Positions 16,178-24,933 are shown, counted from the stretch's first letter. The stretch: DNA of 36,110 nucleotides from an uncultured bacterium (GCA_903927265.1 CAIYMF010000329.1:1-36110); one strand, 5' to 3'. The notes: generated by a model from the letters alone, not told the origin. Numbers and translations: made by a program.

Positions 16178-17335
16178 CTGGCCGGGCCGCGGGTACGCGC
16201 GCTCTGCCAGCCTTTCCTTGAGTTCGAGGATGGGCAGAATCGGGGTCGGGTCAACTCCGAGCGACAGCGCTGCGTACACCGAGGCCCAATCGGCCACGCC
16301 CACGAGGTCAGCAAGTCGCTCAACTGGATGCCCCTCGACCGCCCTGACCGAGCTGACGTTGATCCCCCGCGCGGTGGCCAGATCCAGCGCCAAGTCGGCG
16401 CGGGCAGCGGTTGGTTCTGGTTCAGCAGCGTCGCGTACCAACACCAGGCGCATACGCAAGGTCGGATCGGGATCGCTGACCCGATCGCGAAAAATGTCAT
16501 CGCTGTCATCGGCAAGTATCTGCGGCGCGTCGAGTGCCACCACCTGATTGTGAACGGCTTCGGGCAGAGCGCCATGAATCGCAGGAATCTGCGCATTCTC
16601 ATTGAGTTGGCAGGCGAAGCGGTAGGCAGCCACGGCACCCAACTCGCCAGAGCCCCAGAGCAAAGGAAGTGACTCGGCGACCGCGAGACCAAGAGTCTTG
16701 GCCTGGTTCTCTTCCAACGGCACCTCAAGGCCGCAGCGTCGAGCGACATCGTCAAGGCGATCGGCCGCACGCACGAGCGCCGGCTCTGAGCCACTCACCA
16801 GATCAAGACTCTCGCCCACCATCAGAAGGGGCGTGAGCAGCGTCCACAGACTCGCTCGCGGCATGCGGCCCTGGGCATCGACCGCCAACACCACCGACCC
16901 GGAAAACGACTGGGCGAGGCGGTGAAGGGATGAGCCCTCAGCCCCGATTGCGACCAGCCGACTTCCACGACGACCCGCTTCGGCTGCCGAGGAGAGCGTC
17001 TCTTCGGTTTCTCCGCTGCACGACACCGCAATCACCACATCGACGGCGCCAACCCAGGCGGGCAGTACCGAGTCGTTGACCGCCACCACCGGAATCGCCG
17101 CACTGCGCGAGGCGAGAGCGGCAAGGACTGCGCCCACGATTCCCGATCCGCCCATTCCACACACCACCACTGCGCGCGGCCGACCTTCCGAGGCCAGTCG
17201 AGCAAGCGCCTGACGGTCGAGGGTGTCGAGGCCGATGCGTATTTGCGCGCCGCTCGAGGCCACGGCACGCAGCATCAGTCCGGGATCGGCCGCCACAAGG
17301 GCAACCGGATCATCAAGGATGAGGTCGTCGGCCAC
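16175..17335 (-). CDS. TobH-like SIS-domain phosphosugar isomerase-family protein
   Basis: A 386-residue protein with two SIS (sugar isomerase) domains. The first has VVVCGMGGSGIVGAVLAAL and VVIAVSCSGETEETLSSAAEAG (sugar-phosphate binding loop). The C-terminal half has the bifunctional phosphoglucose/phosphomannose isomerase layout. In Mycobacterium the equivalent slot is Rv3256c (TobH family), next to phosphomannomutase. It may interconvert fructose-6-P with mannose-6-P or glucose-6-P and so feed GDP-mannose synthesis; that is inferred from family and context. The GTG start at 17335 has AGGGGAG upstream, and the Trm112-like gene ends 4 nt before it. Confidence 0.85.
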   Translation of the reverse strand: MADDLILDDPVALVAADPGLMLRAVASSGAQIRIGLDTLDRQALARLASEGRPRAVVVCGMGGSGIVGAVLAALASRSAAIPVVAVNDSVLPAWVGAVDVVIAVSCSGETEETLSSAAEAGRRGSRLVAIGAEGSSLHRLAQSFSGSVVLAVDAQGRMPRASLWTLLTPLLMVGESLDLVSGSEPALVRAADRLDDVARRCGLEVPLEENQAKTLGLAVAESLPLLWGSGELGAVAAYRFACQLNENAQIPAIHGALPEAVHNQVVALDAPQILADDSDDIFRDRVSDPDPTLRMRLVLVRDAAEPEPTAARADLALDLATARGINVSSVRAVEGHPVERLADLVGVADWASVYAALSLGVDPTPILPILELKERLAERAYPRPGQ

Positions 17336-17339
17336 CGAG

Positions 17340-17552
17340 TCACTCCCCTGCGGGGTTACCGATGCCGTTCGGTCCCGCGGTGGCCTCGTCGAGAAGCATC
17401 ACGGGGATGGCATCGCGCACAGGGAAACTCGTGCGGCACCTGGTGCAGACAAGCGTCGAGGCCGGCTCGTCGACTTCCACCGGTGCGTGGTGTTCGCATG
17501 GGCAGGCGAGGATGTCGAGCAGGATCGGATCGAGCCCGAGGGGACCACTCAC
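17340..17552 (-). CDS. Trm112-like zinc-binding protein
   Basis: A 70-residue protein of the Trm112/UPF0434 family. It has LDPILLDILACPCEHHAPVE, then LVCTRCRTSFPVRDAIPVML: the first Cys pair (CPC) and the CxxC pair form a zinc-ribbon, and PVRDAIPVML is the family signature. Eukaryotic and archaeal Trm112 activates methyltransferases; bacterial roles are less clear. The GTG start at 17552 overlaps the manB TGA (GTGA, 4 nt), so translation is likely coupled. A similar small protein follows manB in other actinobacteria. Confidence 0.85.
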   Translation of the reverse strand: MSGPLGLDPILLDILACPCEHHAPVEVDEPASTLVCTRCRTSFPVRDAIPVMLLDEATAGPNGIGNPAGE

Positions 17553-18952
17553 TGCGCTCCTCCGATCACGAGCAGCGCCTCATCACGGGCTGCCTGCATG
17601 TCATCGTGCGTTGCACCTTCGACATTGAGTCGAAGCAATGGCTCAGTGTTGGATGCGCGCACGTTGAACCACCATGCACCTGCGTCAACGGTGAGCCCGT
17701 CGAGTTCATCGAGTTGGTATCCGCGCGAACCAAAGTGCTCGCGCACCGCTGCGACCGACGCAGACGCATCACTGACAACAGTGTTGATTTCGCCGCTTGC
17801 AACATAGCGCTCATAATCACCGAGCAGACTCGACAGCGCTGTTCCGGCGGGGGCTTCCGACAGTGCAGCGAGCGCATGCATCGCAGCGAGCATGCCCGAG
17901 TCCGCGTTCCAGAAATCACGGAAGTAGAAGTGACCCGAGTGCTCGCCGCCGAACACTGCGCCGGTTCGCGCCATCTCCGCCTTGATGAACGAGTGGCCGA
18001 CGCGAGTGCGCAATGGCACTCCGCCGTGCTCGGTGACGATCTCGGGCACCGAGTGCGAGGTGATCAAGTTGTGGATGATCGTGGCGCCTGGGTTGCGCGC
18101 GAGTTCGCGCACCGCAATCAGCGCAGTCAGCGTCGACGGGTTGACGACGCGGCCGGTTTCATCGACCACGAAGCAGCGATCGGCATCGCCGTCGAAGGCA
18201 AGTCCGATGTCAGCCTTTTCGGCCACCACGCGCGCTTGCAGATCGACGAGGTTTGCCGGCTCGATGGGGTTGGCTTCGTGATTCGGGAAGCTTCCATCAA
18301 GTTCGAAGTACATCGGCACGATGTCGAGAGGAAGCGGCGCGAGCCCTGCGGCATCACCGAGAACTGCCGGAACTGTGAAGCCGCCCATTCCATTGCCCGC
18401 GTCGATCACGACGCGCAGCGAGCGACCGGCGAGCGGCACGAGGTCGCGCAGGAACTGCGCGTAGGCGGTGAGCATGTCTTGCTGCGACACCACACCGGGC
18501 ACCTCGACCGTCGGCGCGGGCGAGTCGATGAGGCCAGCAGCCAAGAGGTCACGAATCTGACGCAGGCCCGATTCCTGTCCGACCGGAGCCGCTCCGGCAC
18601 GACACAACTTGATGCCGTTGTACTGGGCGGGGTTGTGGCTCGCAGTGAACATCGCGCCCGGCAGACCGAGCGAACCGGAGGCGAAGTACAGACCGTCAGT
18701 TGAGCACAGTCCGATTTCGATGACGTTGACGCCTGCGGCGGTGGCTCCCTCGGCAAAGGCAGCAACGAGGTCGGGGCCGCTGGGCCTCATGTCATGCCCC
18801 ACGACGACAGCGCCAGGGCCTCCGGCCGCAGTGGTGATGCTGAGGACGTCAACGAATGCGGTGCCTACAGCACGCGCAATGTCGGAGTCGAGTTGTTGCG
18901 GCACAACGCCGCGGATGTCATAAGCCTTGATGAGGGCATCGAGATCGCGCAC
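17549..18952 (-). CDS. manB: Phosphomannomutase/phosphoglucomutase
   Basis: A 467-residue alpha-D-phosphohexomutase that converts mannose-6-P to mannose-1-P (or glucose-6-P to glucose-1-P), the step before GDP-mannose. The catalytic phosphoserine is Ser105 in FTASHNPAQYNGIK. The metal loop is DGDADRC, the sugar-specificity loop GEHSGH, and the phosphate-binding end RASNTEPLLRLNVE. The N-terminal YDIRGVVP is as expected. I prefer GTG 18952 because TAGTGT lies 7 nt upstream (leaderless pattern); a GTG at 18961 sits inside that -10 box and would add three residues. It is the first gene of a run with Trm112-like and TobH-like. Confidence 0.94.
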   Translation of the reverse strand: MRDLDALIKAYDIRGVVPQQLDSDIARAVGTAFVDVLSITTAAGGPGAVVVGHDMRPSGPDLVAAFAEGATAAGVNVIEIGLCSTDGLYFASGSLGLPGAMFTASHNPAQYNGIKLCRAGAAPVGQESGLRQIRDLLAAGLIDSPAPTVEVPGVVSQQDMLTAYAQFLRDLVPLAGRSLRVVIDAGNGMGGFTVPAVLGDAAGLAPLPLDIVPMYFELDGSFPNHEANPIEPANLVDLQARVVAEKADIGLAFDGDADRCFVVDETGRVVNPSTLTALIAVRELARNPGATIIHNLITSHSVPEIVTEHGGVPLRTRVGHSFIKAEMARTGAVFGGEHSGHFYFRDFWNADSGMLAAMHALAALSEAPAGTALSSLLGDYERYVASGEINTVVSDASASVAAVREHFGSRGYQLDELDGLTVDAGAWWFNVRASNTEPLLRLNVEGATHDDMQAARDEALLVIGGAQ

Positions 18953-18959
18953 AGCCGTC

Positions 18960-18965
18960 ACACTA
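18960..18965 (-). promoter_or_regulatory. -10 box for manB
   Basis: TAGTGT on the minus strand, 7 nt before the GTG at 18952 and overlapping an earlier in-frame GTG at 18961. It decides the choice of start. Confidence 0.45.
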
Positions 18966-19000
18966 GTCCCGAGGGGACTCTCGTGGGTAAGCGCGTCGAC

Positions 19001-19249
19001 TCAGCCTGTGCGACGGCGCGCTGAGTCAAGGACGCGCTCAACGCTGAGTACCTCGTCGCCACGCATCCACACGCGGTGGTCGCAGTCGAGGCAGTTGGTG
19101 AATTCGACGTGACTGCCGTCTTCGAGCTCGAGGGCAATGCGGGTAATGCGAGCGCTTTCGCACACGGCACAGCCGGGCGCAGCGATACCGCGTGTTCCCG
19201 GCCGAAGCAGGGATCCAAGGTCGATGTGCTCGTCAGTGGTTGGCCCCAT
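19001..19249 (-). CDS. Small CxxC zinc-ribbon-like protein
   Basis: An 82-residue protein that I cannot assign to a named family. Two Cys pairs (CAVCESARITRIALELEDG, then FTNCLDCDHRVW) form a likely treble-clef or zinc ribbon around a short beta-hairpin. The C-terminus (LSVERVLDSARRRTG) is a basic helix. It has a clear ribosome site (GGGAGG, 9 nt before ATG 19249) and a good promoter (19307-19335). It ends 39 nt before the manB box. Context suggests a role alongside GDP-mannose or envelope genes, but that is only proximity. A single-stranded nucleic-acid or protein-binding role is possible. Confidence 0.7.
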   Translation of the reverse strand: MGPTTDEHIDLGSLLRPGTRGIAAPGCAVCESARITRIALELEDGSHVEFTNCLDCDHRVWMRGDEVLSVERVLDSARRRTG

Positions 19250-19306
19250 GGCGCCATACCTCCCGAATCTCCCGAATCGACACGTGACCCATTTGGTCGC
19301 ATCCCC

Positions 19307-19335
19307 ACGATAGCCGTGTGACTGGTGTGAATCAA
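19307..19335 (-). promoter_or_regulatory. sigmaA-type promoter for the CxxC gene
   Basis: TTGATT (19335-19330) and TATCGT (19312-19307) are exactly 17 bp apart on the minus strand, the best -35/-10 pair in the window. The TSS would be near 19300, about 50 nt before the ATG. It lies next to an AT-rich stretch (about 19318-19415) with an imperfect inverted repeat AAGTGAT/ATTACTT (19334-19354) that could bind a regulator. Confidence 0.6.
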
Positions 19336-19431
19336 GTGATAGATGTGATTACTTTTCGCAGACTAATGTAACTCTTAGTAGTCGATTCTCACGAATAGTC
19401 CAATACTGGTGTGCCAGACGAGCACCGAGTT

Positions 19432-19480
19432 GGGTGCCCAAAACTGCTGCTAAGCGCGCTTGGGGTCCCCCGATGCGGAA
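19432..19480 (+). repeat. Dispersed intergenic repeat, copy C
   Basis: The second motif (19432-19461, GGGTGCCCAAAACTGCTG then CTAAGCGCGCTT) runs directly into the core (19454-19480, GCGCGCTTGGGGTCCCCC then GATGCGGAA). It is just downstream of the DUF3499 gene stop. It resembles copies A and B, with T for A in the central GGGG-T-CCCC. Confidence 0.55.
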
Positions 19481-19495
19481 AGAGCAGGGGTCGGG

Positions 19496-19867
19496 CTAGG
19501 AATCGGAGGCGTTGCGCAGCATCCGAAGATGCCCCCGCCGGTTGACCTCGACCATTTCTTCGTGCACTTCCTCGACGTACGGCGTCTCATCACGCCCCCG
19601 GGCTGCCTCACGCACAGCATCAGCCAGGGCTTCCAAATCGTCGATACTCGGCAACAGAGCGGCCGGATCAGGCTCGAGCCGCACGATCTCCCAGCCGCGC
19701 GGCGCGGTGAGCCGCTCAGCGTGGGTTTGGCACAGGTCGTAGCAGTGCGGCTCAGCGTAGGTGGCCAGCGGCCCGAGCACTGCCGTTGAGTCGGCGTACA
19801 CGTACGTGAGCGTCGCGTATGCCTGACGGGCACACGACGGCTTAGAGCAACGACGCACAGGGCTCAC
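19496..19867 (-). CDS. DUF3499 family protein
   Basis: A 123-residue actinobacterial protein of unknown function. Family features are RRCSKPSCARQAYATLTYVYA, then STAVLGPLATYAEPHCYDLC and HAERLTAPRGWEIVRLEP. The two Cys pairs and the CxxxHxE segment suggest a zinc site. The C-terminal tail (about 80-123) is acidic then basic and less conserved. GTG 19867 is chosen because TACCGT lies 7 nt upstream, and because the 18 residues of the longer frame (to 19921) are Arg/Cys-rich and unlike the family. It is adjacent to manB and DUF5719 genes, as in Mycobacterium and Streptomyces. Confidence 0.88.
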   Translation of the reverse strand: MSPVRRCSKPSCARQAYATLTYVYADSTAVLGPLATYAEPHCYDLCQTHAERLTAPRGWEIVRLEPDPAALLPSIDDLEALADAVREAARGRDETPYVEEVHEEMVEVNRRGHLRMLRNASDS

Positions 19868-19874
19868 GGACCAG

Positions 19875-19880
19875 ACGGTA
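19875..19880 (-). promoter_or_regulatory. -10 box for the DUF3499 gene
   Basis: TACCGT on the minus strand, 7 nt before the GTG at 19867; no ribosome site is present. It fits a leaderless mRNA. Confidence 0.45.
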
Positions 19881-19949
19881 GCGGCCCTCGGGCCCCCACG
19901 GCGGCACCGACACGGCCGCACGGGGTACCAGACGAACCCGATGCATCAT

Positions 19950-21413
19950 CTAGCCGTTCGCTACCGCGAGGTTGGGTTGCGCCTCGGGCACCGAGACCTT
20001 CGACCGAACCGGCGACATCGGAACTCCGGTGGCCATCGTGCCACTCGCCGCAGGCAGGCTTGTGACGCGCGCGACCCGCACCATGCCAGTTCCTGAGGGT
20101 GGGGTCACCACGAGCGAGAACGACCCGTCACCAGGTGGTTTGGCGGTCCACACCTGCGTTGAGCCCCGCGTAATCTTCAACTTGGTCTTAGTCGCCTTGC
20201 CCTGTCGATCGATGGTGGTGACCACCACGCTCACATCACGATCACCTGCTGTGTTGGTGATGTACAGACGGTGCCGGTATCCGGTCGCGGCGGGAAGTCC
20301 CGCGACGGCAGCCGGTCCGGTGAGTGCAGGAGCCGAACCCGCGTAAGCGAATTCGCCGACACCTGTTGACTCACCCAGCCGGTACCACGCACCCGCAATG
20401 ATGGGCACTGTGGAGGTAAGTTCGACCGCCGCCGGCTGCTCACGCAGCACCTTGGTCAGATCAACGACCTCGACCTGGCCTGCGGTGAGACTCACTGTGG
20501 TGAGGCCGGCAGGTGAGAAAGACCCAGATGGTGTGAGCAGTCGCACCTTGACCGTTGCGTCGTGGTCAGGTGAGAGCACGCTCAACTGAACCGGAGTCAC
20601 TCGAGCGGGAATTCCGGCAACGACCACGGTGGTCGAAGGCGCCGCCGCACTGGGCACCCAGTCGACGCCCCGAGGAATAAGACCGGTGACTTGCTGATCG
20701 CTCACCGCAGCAGACACGCGACCGGATTGCACATCAACGTGCACGACGAATTGAGGAACTCCGGGGGCCAACGTGCTCAGGCTCAGACGCACCTGACCTC
20801 GCGCCGGCACAAACACTCCGCGTCCGCCTGGCGCTGGTAGTTGGCCGGTGGGTCCCCAGAGCAACACATCGACGGTAGCCGGTGATTCTTCGGGATTGGC
20901 GAGAGTGACCACGCTCGTGCGGCCGACTCCCGAACCTCCACCGACGAACCACTGATCGGTGCCCGGAGCGGCACACTCCATTCCGGCCAGGCCGCGCGCC
21001 TTCCCCTGATCGCCCAGCGTCATCTGGTCAAGCACAAGTCCCGGTGCGAGCGAGCCCTTCGCCGAGGCGATGACTGGCGGAAGCGGCTTGCCGGCCGTAC
21101 TCAATGTGCGCGCGGCGCCAGCGGCCGGAATCGATGCTTTCTCAACAGCGGTGCCCTTGGGTGGAAGTGTGGCGATTTGGGCGCCACCCGTGCCTGTTTT
21201 CTGACCCGGTAGCCCCGGAGTCACCATCGCCGTGACCGACGACTGAACGTCGGCACTCGCGATGGGATCGGGGCATACCAGTCGACTTGATTCCACTGGC
21301 TGCACCACGACGGCGGGAGGCTCAGGTACTGAGGCGACAACCGGGTGCACAAGGCTTCCGACCACGACAATCGCCGCAGCGGCACCGAGTACCACGAGGT
21401 GGCCGCGCTTCAT
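19950..21413 (-). CDS. DUF5719 family secreted protein
   Basis: A 487-residue actinobacterial protein of unknown function. The first 28 residues (MKRGHLVVLGAAAAIVVVG and on) form a signal peptide or anchor with a possible cleavage after VAS. The rest is predicted extracellular and beta-rich, made of repeating Ig-like sheets: examples are TSVVTLANPEESPATVDVLL, VQLSVLSPDHDATVKVRLLT and HRLYITNTAGDRDVSVVV. There are only two Cys. The ATG overlaps the stop of the preceding glycosyltransferase (ATGA, 21410-21413), so the two are translated as a pair. It likely assists the partner in assembling a surface polymer; that is inferred from coupling. Confidence 0.85.
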   Translation of the reverse strand: MKRGHLVVLGAAAAIVVVGSLVHPVVASVPEPPAVVVQPVESSRLVCPDPIASADVQSSVTAMVTPGLPGQKTGTGGAQIATLPPKGTAVEKASIPAAGAARTLSTAGKPLPPVIASAKGSLAPGLVLDQMTLGDQGKARGLAGMECAAPGTDQWFVGGGSGVGRTSVVTLANPEESPATVDVLLWGPTGQLPAPGGRGVFVPARGQVRLSLSTLAPGVPQFVVHVDVQSGRVSAAVSDQQVTGLIPRGVDWVPSAAAPSTTVVVAGIPARVTPVQLSVLSPDHDATVKVRLLTPSGSFSPAGLTTVSLTAGQVEVVDLTKVLREQPAAVELTSTVPIIAGAWYRLGESTGVGEFAYAGSAPALTGPAAVAGLPAATGYRHRLYITNTAGDRDVSVVVTTIDRQGKATKTKLKITRGSTQVWTAKPPGDGSFSLVVTPPSGTGMVRVARVTSLPAASGTMATGVPMSPVRSKVSVPEAQPNLAVANG

Positions 21414-24400
21414 GTCGTCACCACGCCCGTGGAAGGAGCGGTCGGTACGGAAGCACCCACAGAACCCAGATGCTCGTCATCGCCCACGATGTCGGCGTCG
21501 GGATCATCGGTCGGGCGACGACGACCCGGCAAAGCAAGGACAATCACCACGGCCACGAGTAGGCCTTGCAACCACAACCACCGGTGCCGCGGCTCTTGGT
21601 CGAACCAGACCGAGAGCGTTCCCGCGCCCTCGGACAAGGTGAATGACTGTCGCCAGCCGTCGACCCGATCATCGTGAAGCGCCAGTGCCACGCCATCGAG
21701 AGTGGCCCGCCAGGACGGGTCGGAGCGTTCGGCAAGCACGACCACCGACTCCGACGGCATTGCCTTGGGTAGCGGCCCGTCAACCCACACCGCGCCATCA
21801 CGCGACCCTGCGGCAATGGGAGTCACGAGCGGTTTCTCTGCCAGAGCGCGTACCCGATCGCTGTCGGTGTCGAGTCGCCAGAGTGTGTCTCCTTCGGCGG
21901 TGCTGATGCGACGAAGCCCCGGCTCAGAATCGAGCACGGTCACCAGTTCAGGGCTCGATGCGGCAAGCACCACAAAGCGCACGCCGTAACGACCCAGTCC
22001 GTCGACTTCACCGCCACCGCGGCCGGCCATCAGATCGGCCACCAAGCTGTTGAGTTGGTCATATGCGACGGCCGGCGGTCCAGTCTCGGCAGCTCCGAGA
22101 CGTGGACCCTCACCGTCGATCAGTGCATATTCGATACCGCGATCACTGGGTCGAAATACCAACGACCGCGGACGATCGGCGCCAAGCGATTGTGCGGCGA
22201 CGAACGCAGGTACCGCTGAGCCGTCTCCACGAACGACGGTGTCGCCGACACCGTGCCATGCCCACCAACCAGCAGTCAGCAATGGCGCGGCGATGGCCGC
22301 GACTACCGCAATCGCCGCAGCCGGCTGACGCCAACTGAAACTGTCGCCAGCCAGGCGCACGCCGATGCCATCAGCTGCCACAGCGCACGCCACGATCAGG
22401 CCGAGGCCGAACACAATCGTGGCAGGGCCAGGCCACGTCAGCAGTGGCAATGATTCGGAAGGCGGCCGCACCTGAACCAACGACTGAATAATTGCCAATG
22501 TCAGTCCGACCAGCGCGACAATCCACGCCACGAGCGACACCGATCGCGAGCGGCGCCGCATGAGACCGCCAATTCCGAGCGCGACGATTCCGACCGTGAA
22601 CCACACCGGAATCGCGGCGGGGCCACCCGGATCGAGCAGCGCCACTTGCCACGGTGCGAGATCAGGATCGACCGGGCCAGGGAGTCCTGCCTGCAAGAAC
22701 CACGACGCGGGATGAAGCACAAGATCAAGGGACCACGGCACAAGAAGCAGCAACGGCACGATGACCAGAGCCGCCAATCTGAGCAGTACCTCGCGAGACC
22801 GGAAGCTCAGCGGTACCAGCGAGGTCGCGGTCGTGGCGCTGTCTGGGTCAAGGAAGCTGCGCGGCTCGTCAGCAGTCTCGGCCACTCCGCTGGCAGCCAA
22901 TTGCGGAATTCCTCGAGCCCACACAATCGCGGCGACGACCAACAACAGACACACCAACCACGTGAGCGGTACAAACGCCGTCATGATGGCCAGCAGTAAC
23001 GCGCCACCCCATGCCGCCCGCCACGACACTGGCGCACGCAATGCCACGCGCACCATGGCCGGCAAGAGAATCAGGAAAACGACAGTGCCGATACGCCCGG
23101 TGGCAACAGCACCGACGGCGGCGGGGAGCAAGGCATAGGCCGCGGCCGCAATCACCCGCACTACGCGACTGTCGACCACTCGCCGCAGCGCGAGGTACAT
23201 CACAACTCCTGCGACCGGAATGCCCACCATCAAGATGGCGTCGACTGCTCGTGAGGCATTGCCGAGCAGGAAGGCCGCGACCACTCCGACCACCATGAGG
23301 TACGGCGGCGCAGCGGTTGCGGCGCCCGGACCCACTTCATGCCAGCCCTGTGCGTAGGTGTCCCAGAGATCACCGAAGCCTGATGGTGCTGGCAGCAGCG
23401 AACCTCCCTCAAGGAGGCCGAAGGCAAACCACGCTCTGACCGAAATAAGGCAGACGAGCGAGAGCAAGAAAGCGAGTAGCAACGCTGGTCGTTTCACCCA
23501 GAAACCAAGTCGACCTTGCTGATCGTCGAACGAGTCATCGAAGGCTTCATCTTCTGAAGGACCGGCCGTGGCAGGCCCCGAACTCGCCACCGACGTGCCG
23601 GCGGTGCCGCCGAGGAAGGCTACGAAGGCTTCAAACGCGTGTCGCAACTGCGAACCAAAACGTGGCCTTAATCCAGCGAGGTCGCGCGGGGCAAGCTCAT
23701 TGGTACTGGCAGACAGTCGTCGTGAAGCAGCAATGCGACCAGGGTGAAGCAGCACCGAACCGAGCGCACCGAATTCATCGGCTGCTTCGTCGGGGGCCTT
23801 CAACAGCAGCAATCCAACGCCGCGAATGAGTGAGCCGAACACAAGACGCAGAAGCACCAGCGGAATCAACACAGTGCGCGTGTGTGCGAGCAACACGTGC
23901 ATGGCCGACTCGCGGTCAACGCGGGGGGCATCGTTGTCGACGGCGTGCAGCGGACGTCGTCCGTGAATGCCCGCCTCGGCATGGTGCACCTCGGCATCGG
24001 TCGCCACGATCACGCGGTAACCGGCCGCATTCGCGCGCCAGCCGAAATCGACGTCGTCGCGGAACATGCGCACCGACGGATCAAACCCACCGAGCGCATC
24101 CCAGACATCGCGCCGCACGAGCATGCCGGCACTTCCGACGGCCAGCACATCGCGCAGGCCGTCGTGCTGGCCTTGATCGAGCTCACCACGTTCCAGACCC
24201 GTGACGCGACGGCCGGATGCGGCAATGGTGACGCCGTTTTCAAGCAGCAGTCGCCGGTCATGCCACCCCAATACCTTGGGGCCGATGACCGCAGCTCCCG
24301 CCACGGTGTCACTGGCATCGAGCAACGCTTGCAACGCATTAACGGCGGGCGCGCAGTCATCATGCAGCAGCCACACCCAGTGAACGGCGGGCTCGTCAAC

Positions 24401-24919
24401 CACGGCCACCTGCTCGTCGGGCCACGCTTGGTCATCGTCGTCGATGGCCATCGCGTCAACCGGCGGTTCGCTGAACCATTCGTCTGGGGTGTCTACGTCA
24501 TCGGGAAACGCCCCGTCTGCACCGATCAGCGCGTCGGAGTGGGCCACACCGGCAGCCACAGCTGTTCCAAAGGAAGTCTCGGCTGCCAGGGTGACCACTC
24601 GGTCGGCACCGAGCCATTCGGTGACCAACTGCCCCGAGGCATCCTCACTGCCGGTATCGACGGCAACGATCAGGTCGGGGCGGCGTGACATCCGATCGAC
24701 GGTGGCGATGGCGGGCGGTAGCCAACGGGCGCCATTGTGGGTCACCAGTACCGCGACCACCCGGTGCTCACGACGCTCAAGTGGCACTTCGGGTTCGTCG
24801 TCGTCAAAGACCAAATCGGCATAACGGTCGACGCGTTCGACGACGGACTCACGTTCCTCGTCGTAGAGGTTGTCGAGGTCCGGAGCCTCAAGCGGCTCGA
24901 ACCCGGGATGCTCACTCAT
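21410..24919 (-). CDS. Large GT2 glycosyltransferase with multi-span membrane domain
   Basis: A 1169-residue protein. Residues about 1-45 are acidic and soluble. A GT-A glycosyltransferase family 2 domain follows (about 50-335), with VVAVLVTHNGARWLPPAI, DLIVAVDTGSEDASG, VHWVWLLHDDCAP (the metal-binding DD), and FRDDVDFGWRANAAGYRV (the ED-like catalytic block). The rest (about 480-950) has ten or more membrane spans, and a final extracytoplasmic region (about 950-1110) precedes one more span. This fits an envelope polysaccharide or arabinan/galactan-type transferase with an extracellular domain; donor and acceptor are unknown. ATG 24919 has TAGAGT 8 nt upstream. It follows whiB by 79 nt. Confidence 0.85.
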   Translation of the reverse strand: MSEHPGFEPLEAPDLDNLYDEERESVVERVDRYADLVFDDDEPEVPLERREHRVVAVLVTHNGARWLPPAIATVDRMSRRPDLIVAVDTGSEDASGQLVTEWLGADRVVTLAAETSFGTAVAAGVAHSDALIGADGAFPDDVDTPDEWFSEPPVDAMAIDDDDQAWPDEQVAVVDEPAVHWVWLLHDDCAPAVNALQALLDASDTVAGAAVIGPKVLGWHDRRLLLENGVTIAASGRRVTGLERGELDQGQHDGLRDVLAVGSAGMLVRRDVWDALGGFDPSVRMFRDDVDFGWRANAAGYRVIVATDAEVHHAEAGIHGRRPLHAVDNDAPRVDRESAMHVLLAHTRTVLIPLVLLRLVFGSLIRGVGLLLLKAPDEAADEFGALGSVLLHPGRIAASRRLSASTNELAPRDLAGLRPRFGSQLRHAFEAFVAFLGGTAGTSVASSGPATAGPSEDEAFDDSFDDQQGRLGFWVKRPALLLAFLLSLVCLISVRAWFAFGLLEGGSLLPAPSGFGDLWDTYAQGWHEVGPGAATAAPPYLMVVGVVAAFLLGNASRAVDAILMVGIPVAGVVMYLALRRVVDSRVVRVIAAAAYALLPAAVGAVATGRIGTVVFLILLPAMVRVALRAPVSWRAAWGGALLLAIMTAFVPLTWLVCLLLVVAAIVWARGIPQLAASGVAETADEPRSFLDPDSATTATSLVPLSFRSREVLLRLAALVIVPLLLLVPWSLDLVLHPASWFLQAGLPGPVDPDLAPWQVALLDPGGPAAIPVWFTVGIVALGIGGLMRRRSRSVSLVAWIVALVGLTLAIIQSLVQVRPPSESLPLLTWPGPATIVFGLGLIVACAVAADGIGVRLAGDSFSWRQPAAAIAVVAAIAAPLLTAGWWAWHGVGDTVVRGDGSAVPAFVAAQSLGADRPRSLVFRPSDRGIEYALIDGEGPRLGAAETGPPAVAYDQLNSLVADLMAGRGGGEVDGLGRYGVRFVVLAASSPELVTVLDSEPGLRRISTAEGDTLWRLDTDSDRVRALAEKPLVTPIAAGSRDGAVWVDGPLPKAMPSESVVVLAERSDPSWRATLDGVALALHDDRVDGWRQSFTLSEGAGTLSVWFDQEPRHRWLWLQGLLVAVVIVLALPGRRRPTDDPDADIVGDDEHLGSVGASVPTAPSTGVVTT

Positions 24920-24927
24920 CGGATCTG

Positions 24928-24933
24928 ACTCTA
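24928..24933 (-). promoter_or_regulatory. -10 box for the large glycosyltransferase gene
   Basis: TAGAGT on the minus strand, 8 nt before ATG 24919, identical in sequence to the box before the 4652 gene. It would let the GT2/DUF5719 pair be transcribed apart from whiB. Confidence 0.4.

Noticed and set aside
17243-18703. A 486-codon plus-strand frame opposite manB and Trm112
   Set aside because: Antisense to conserved coding sequence, no ribosome site, no recognisable motif.
23882-24688. A 268-codon plus-strand frame inside the large glycosyltransferase
   Set aside because: Opposite the conserved GT2 domain, without any family signature.
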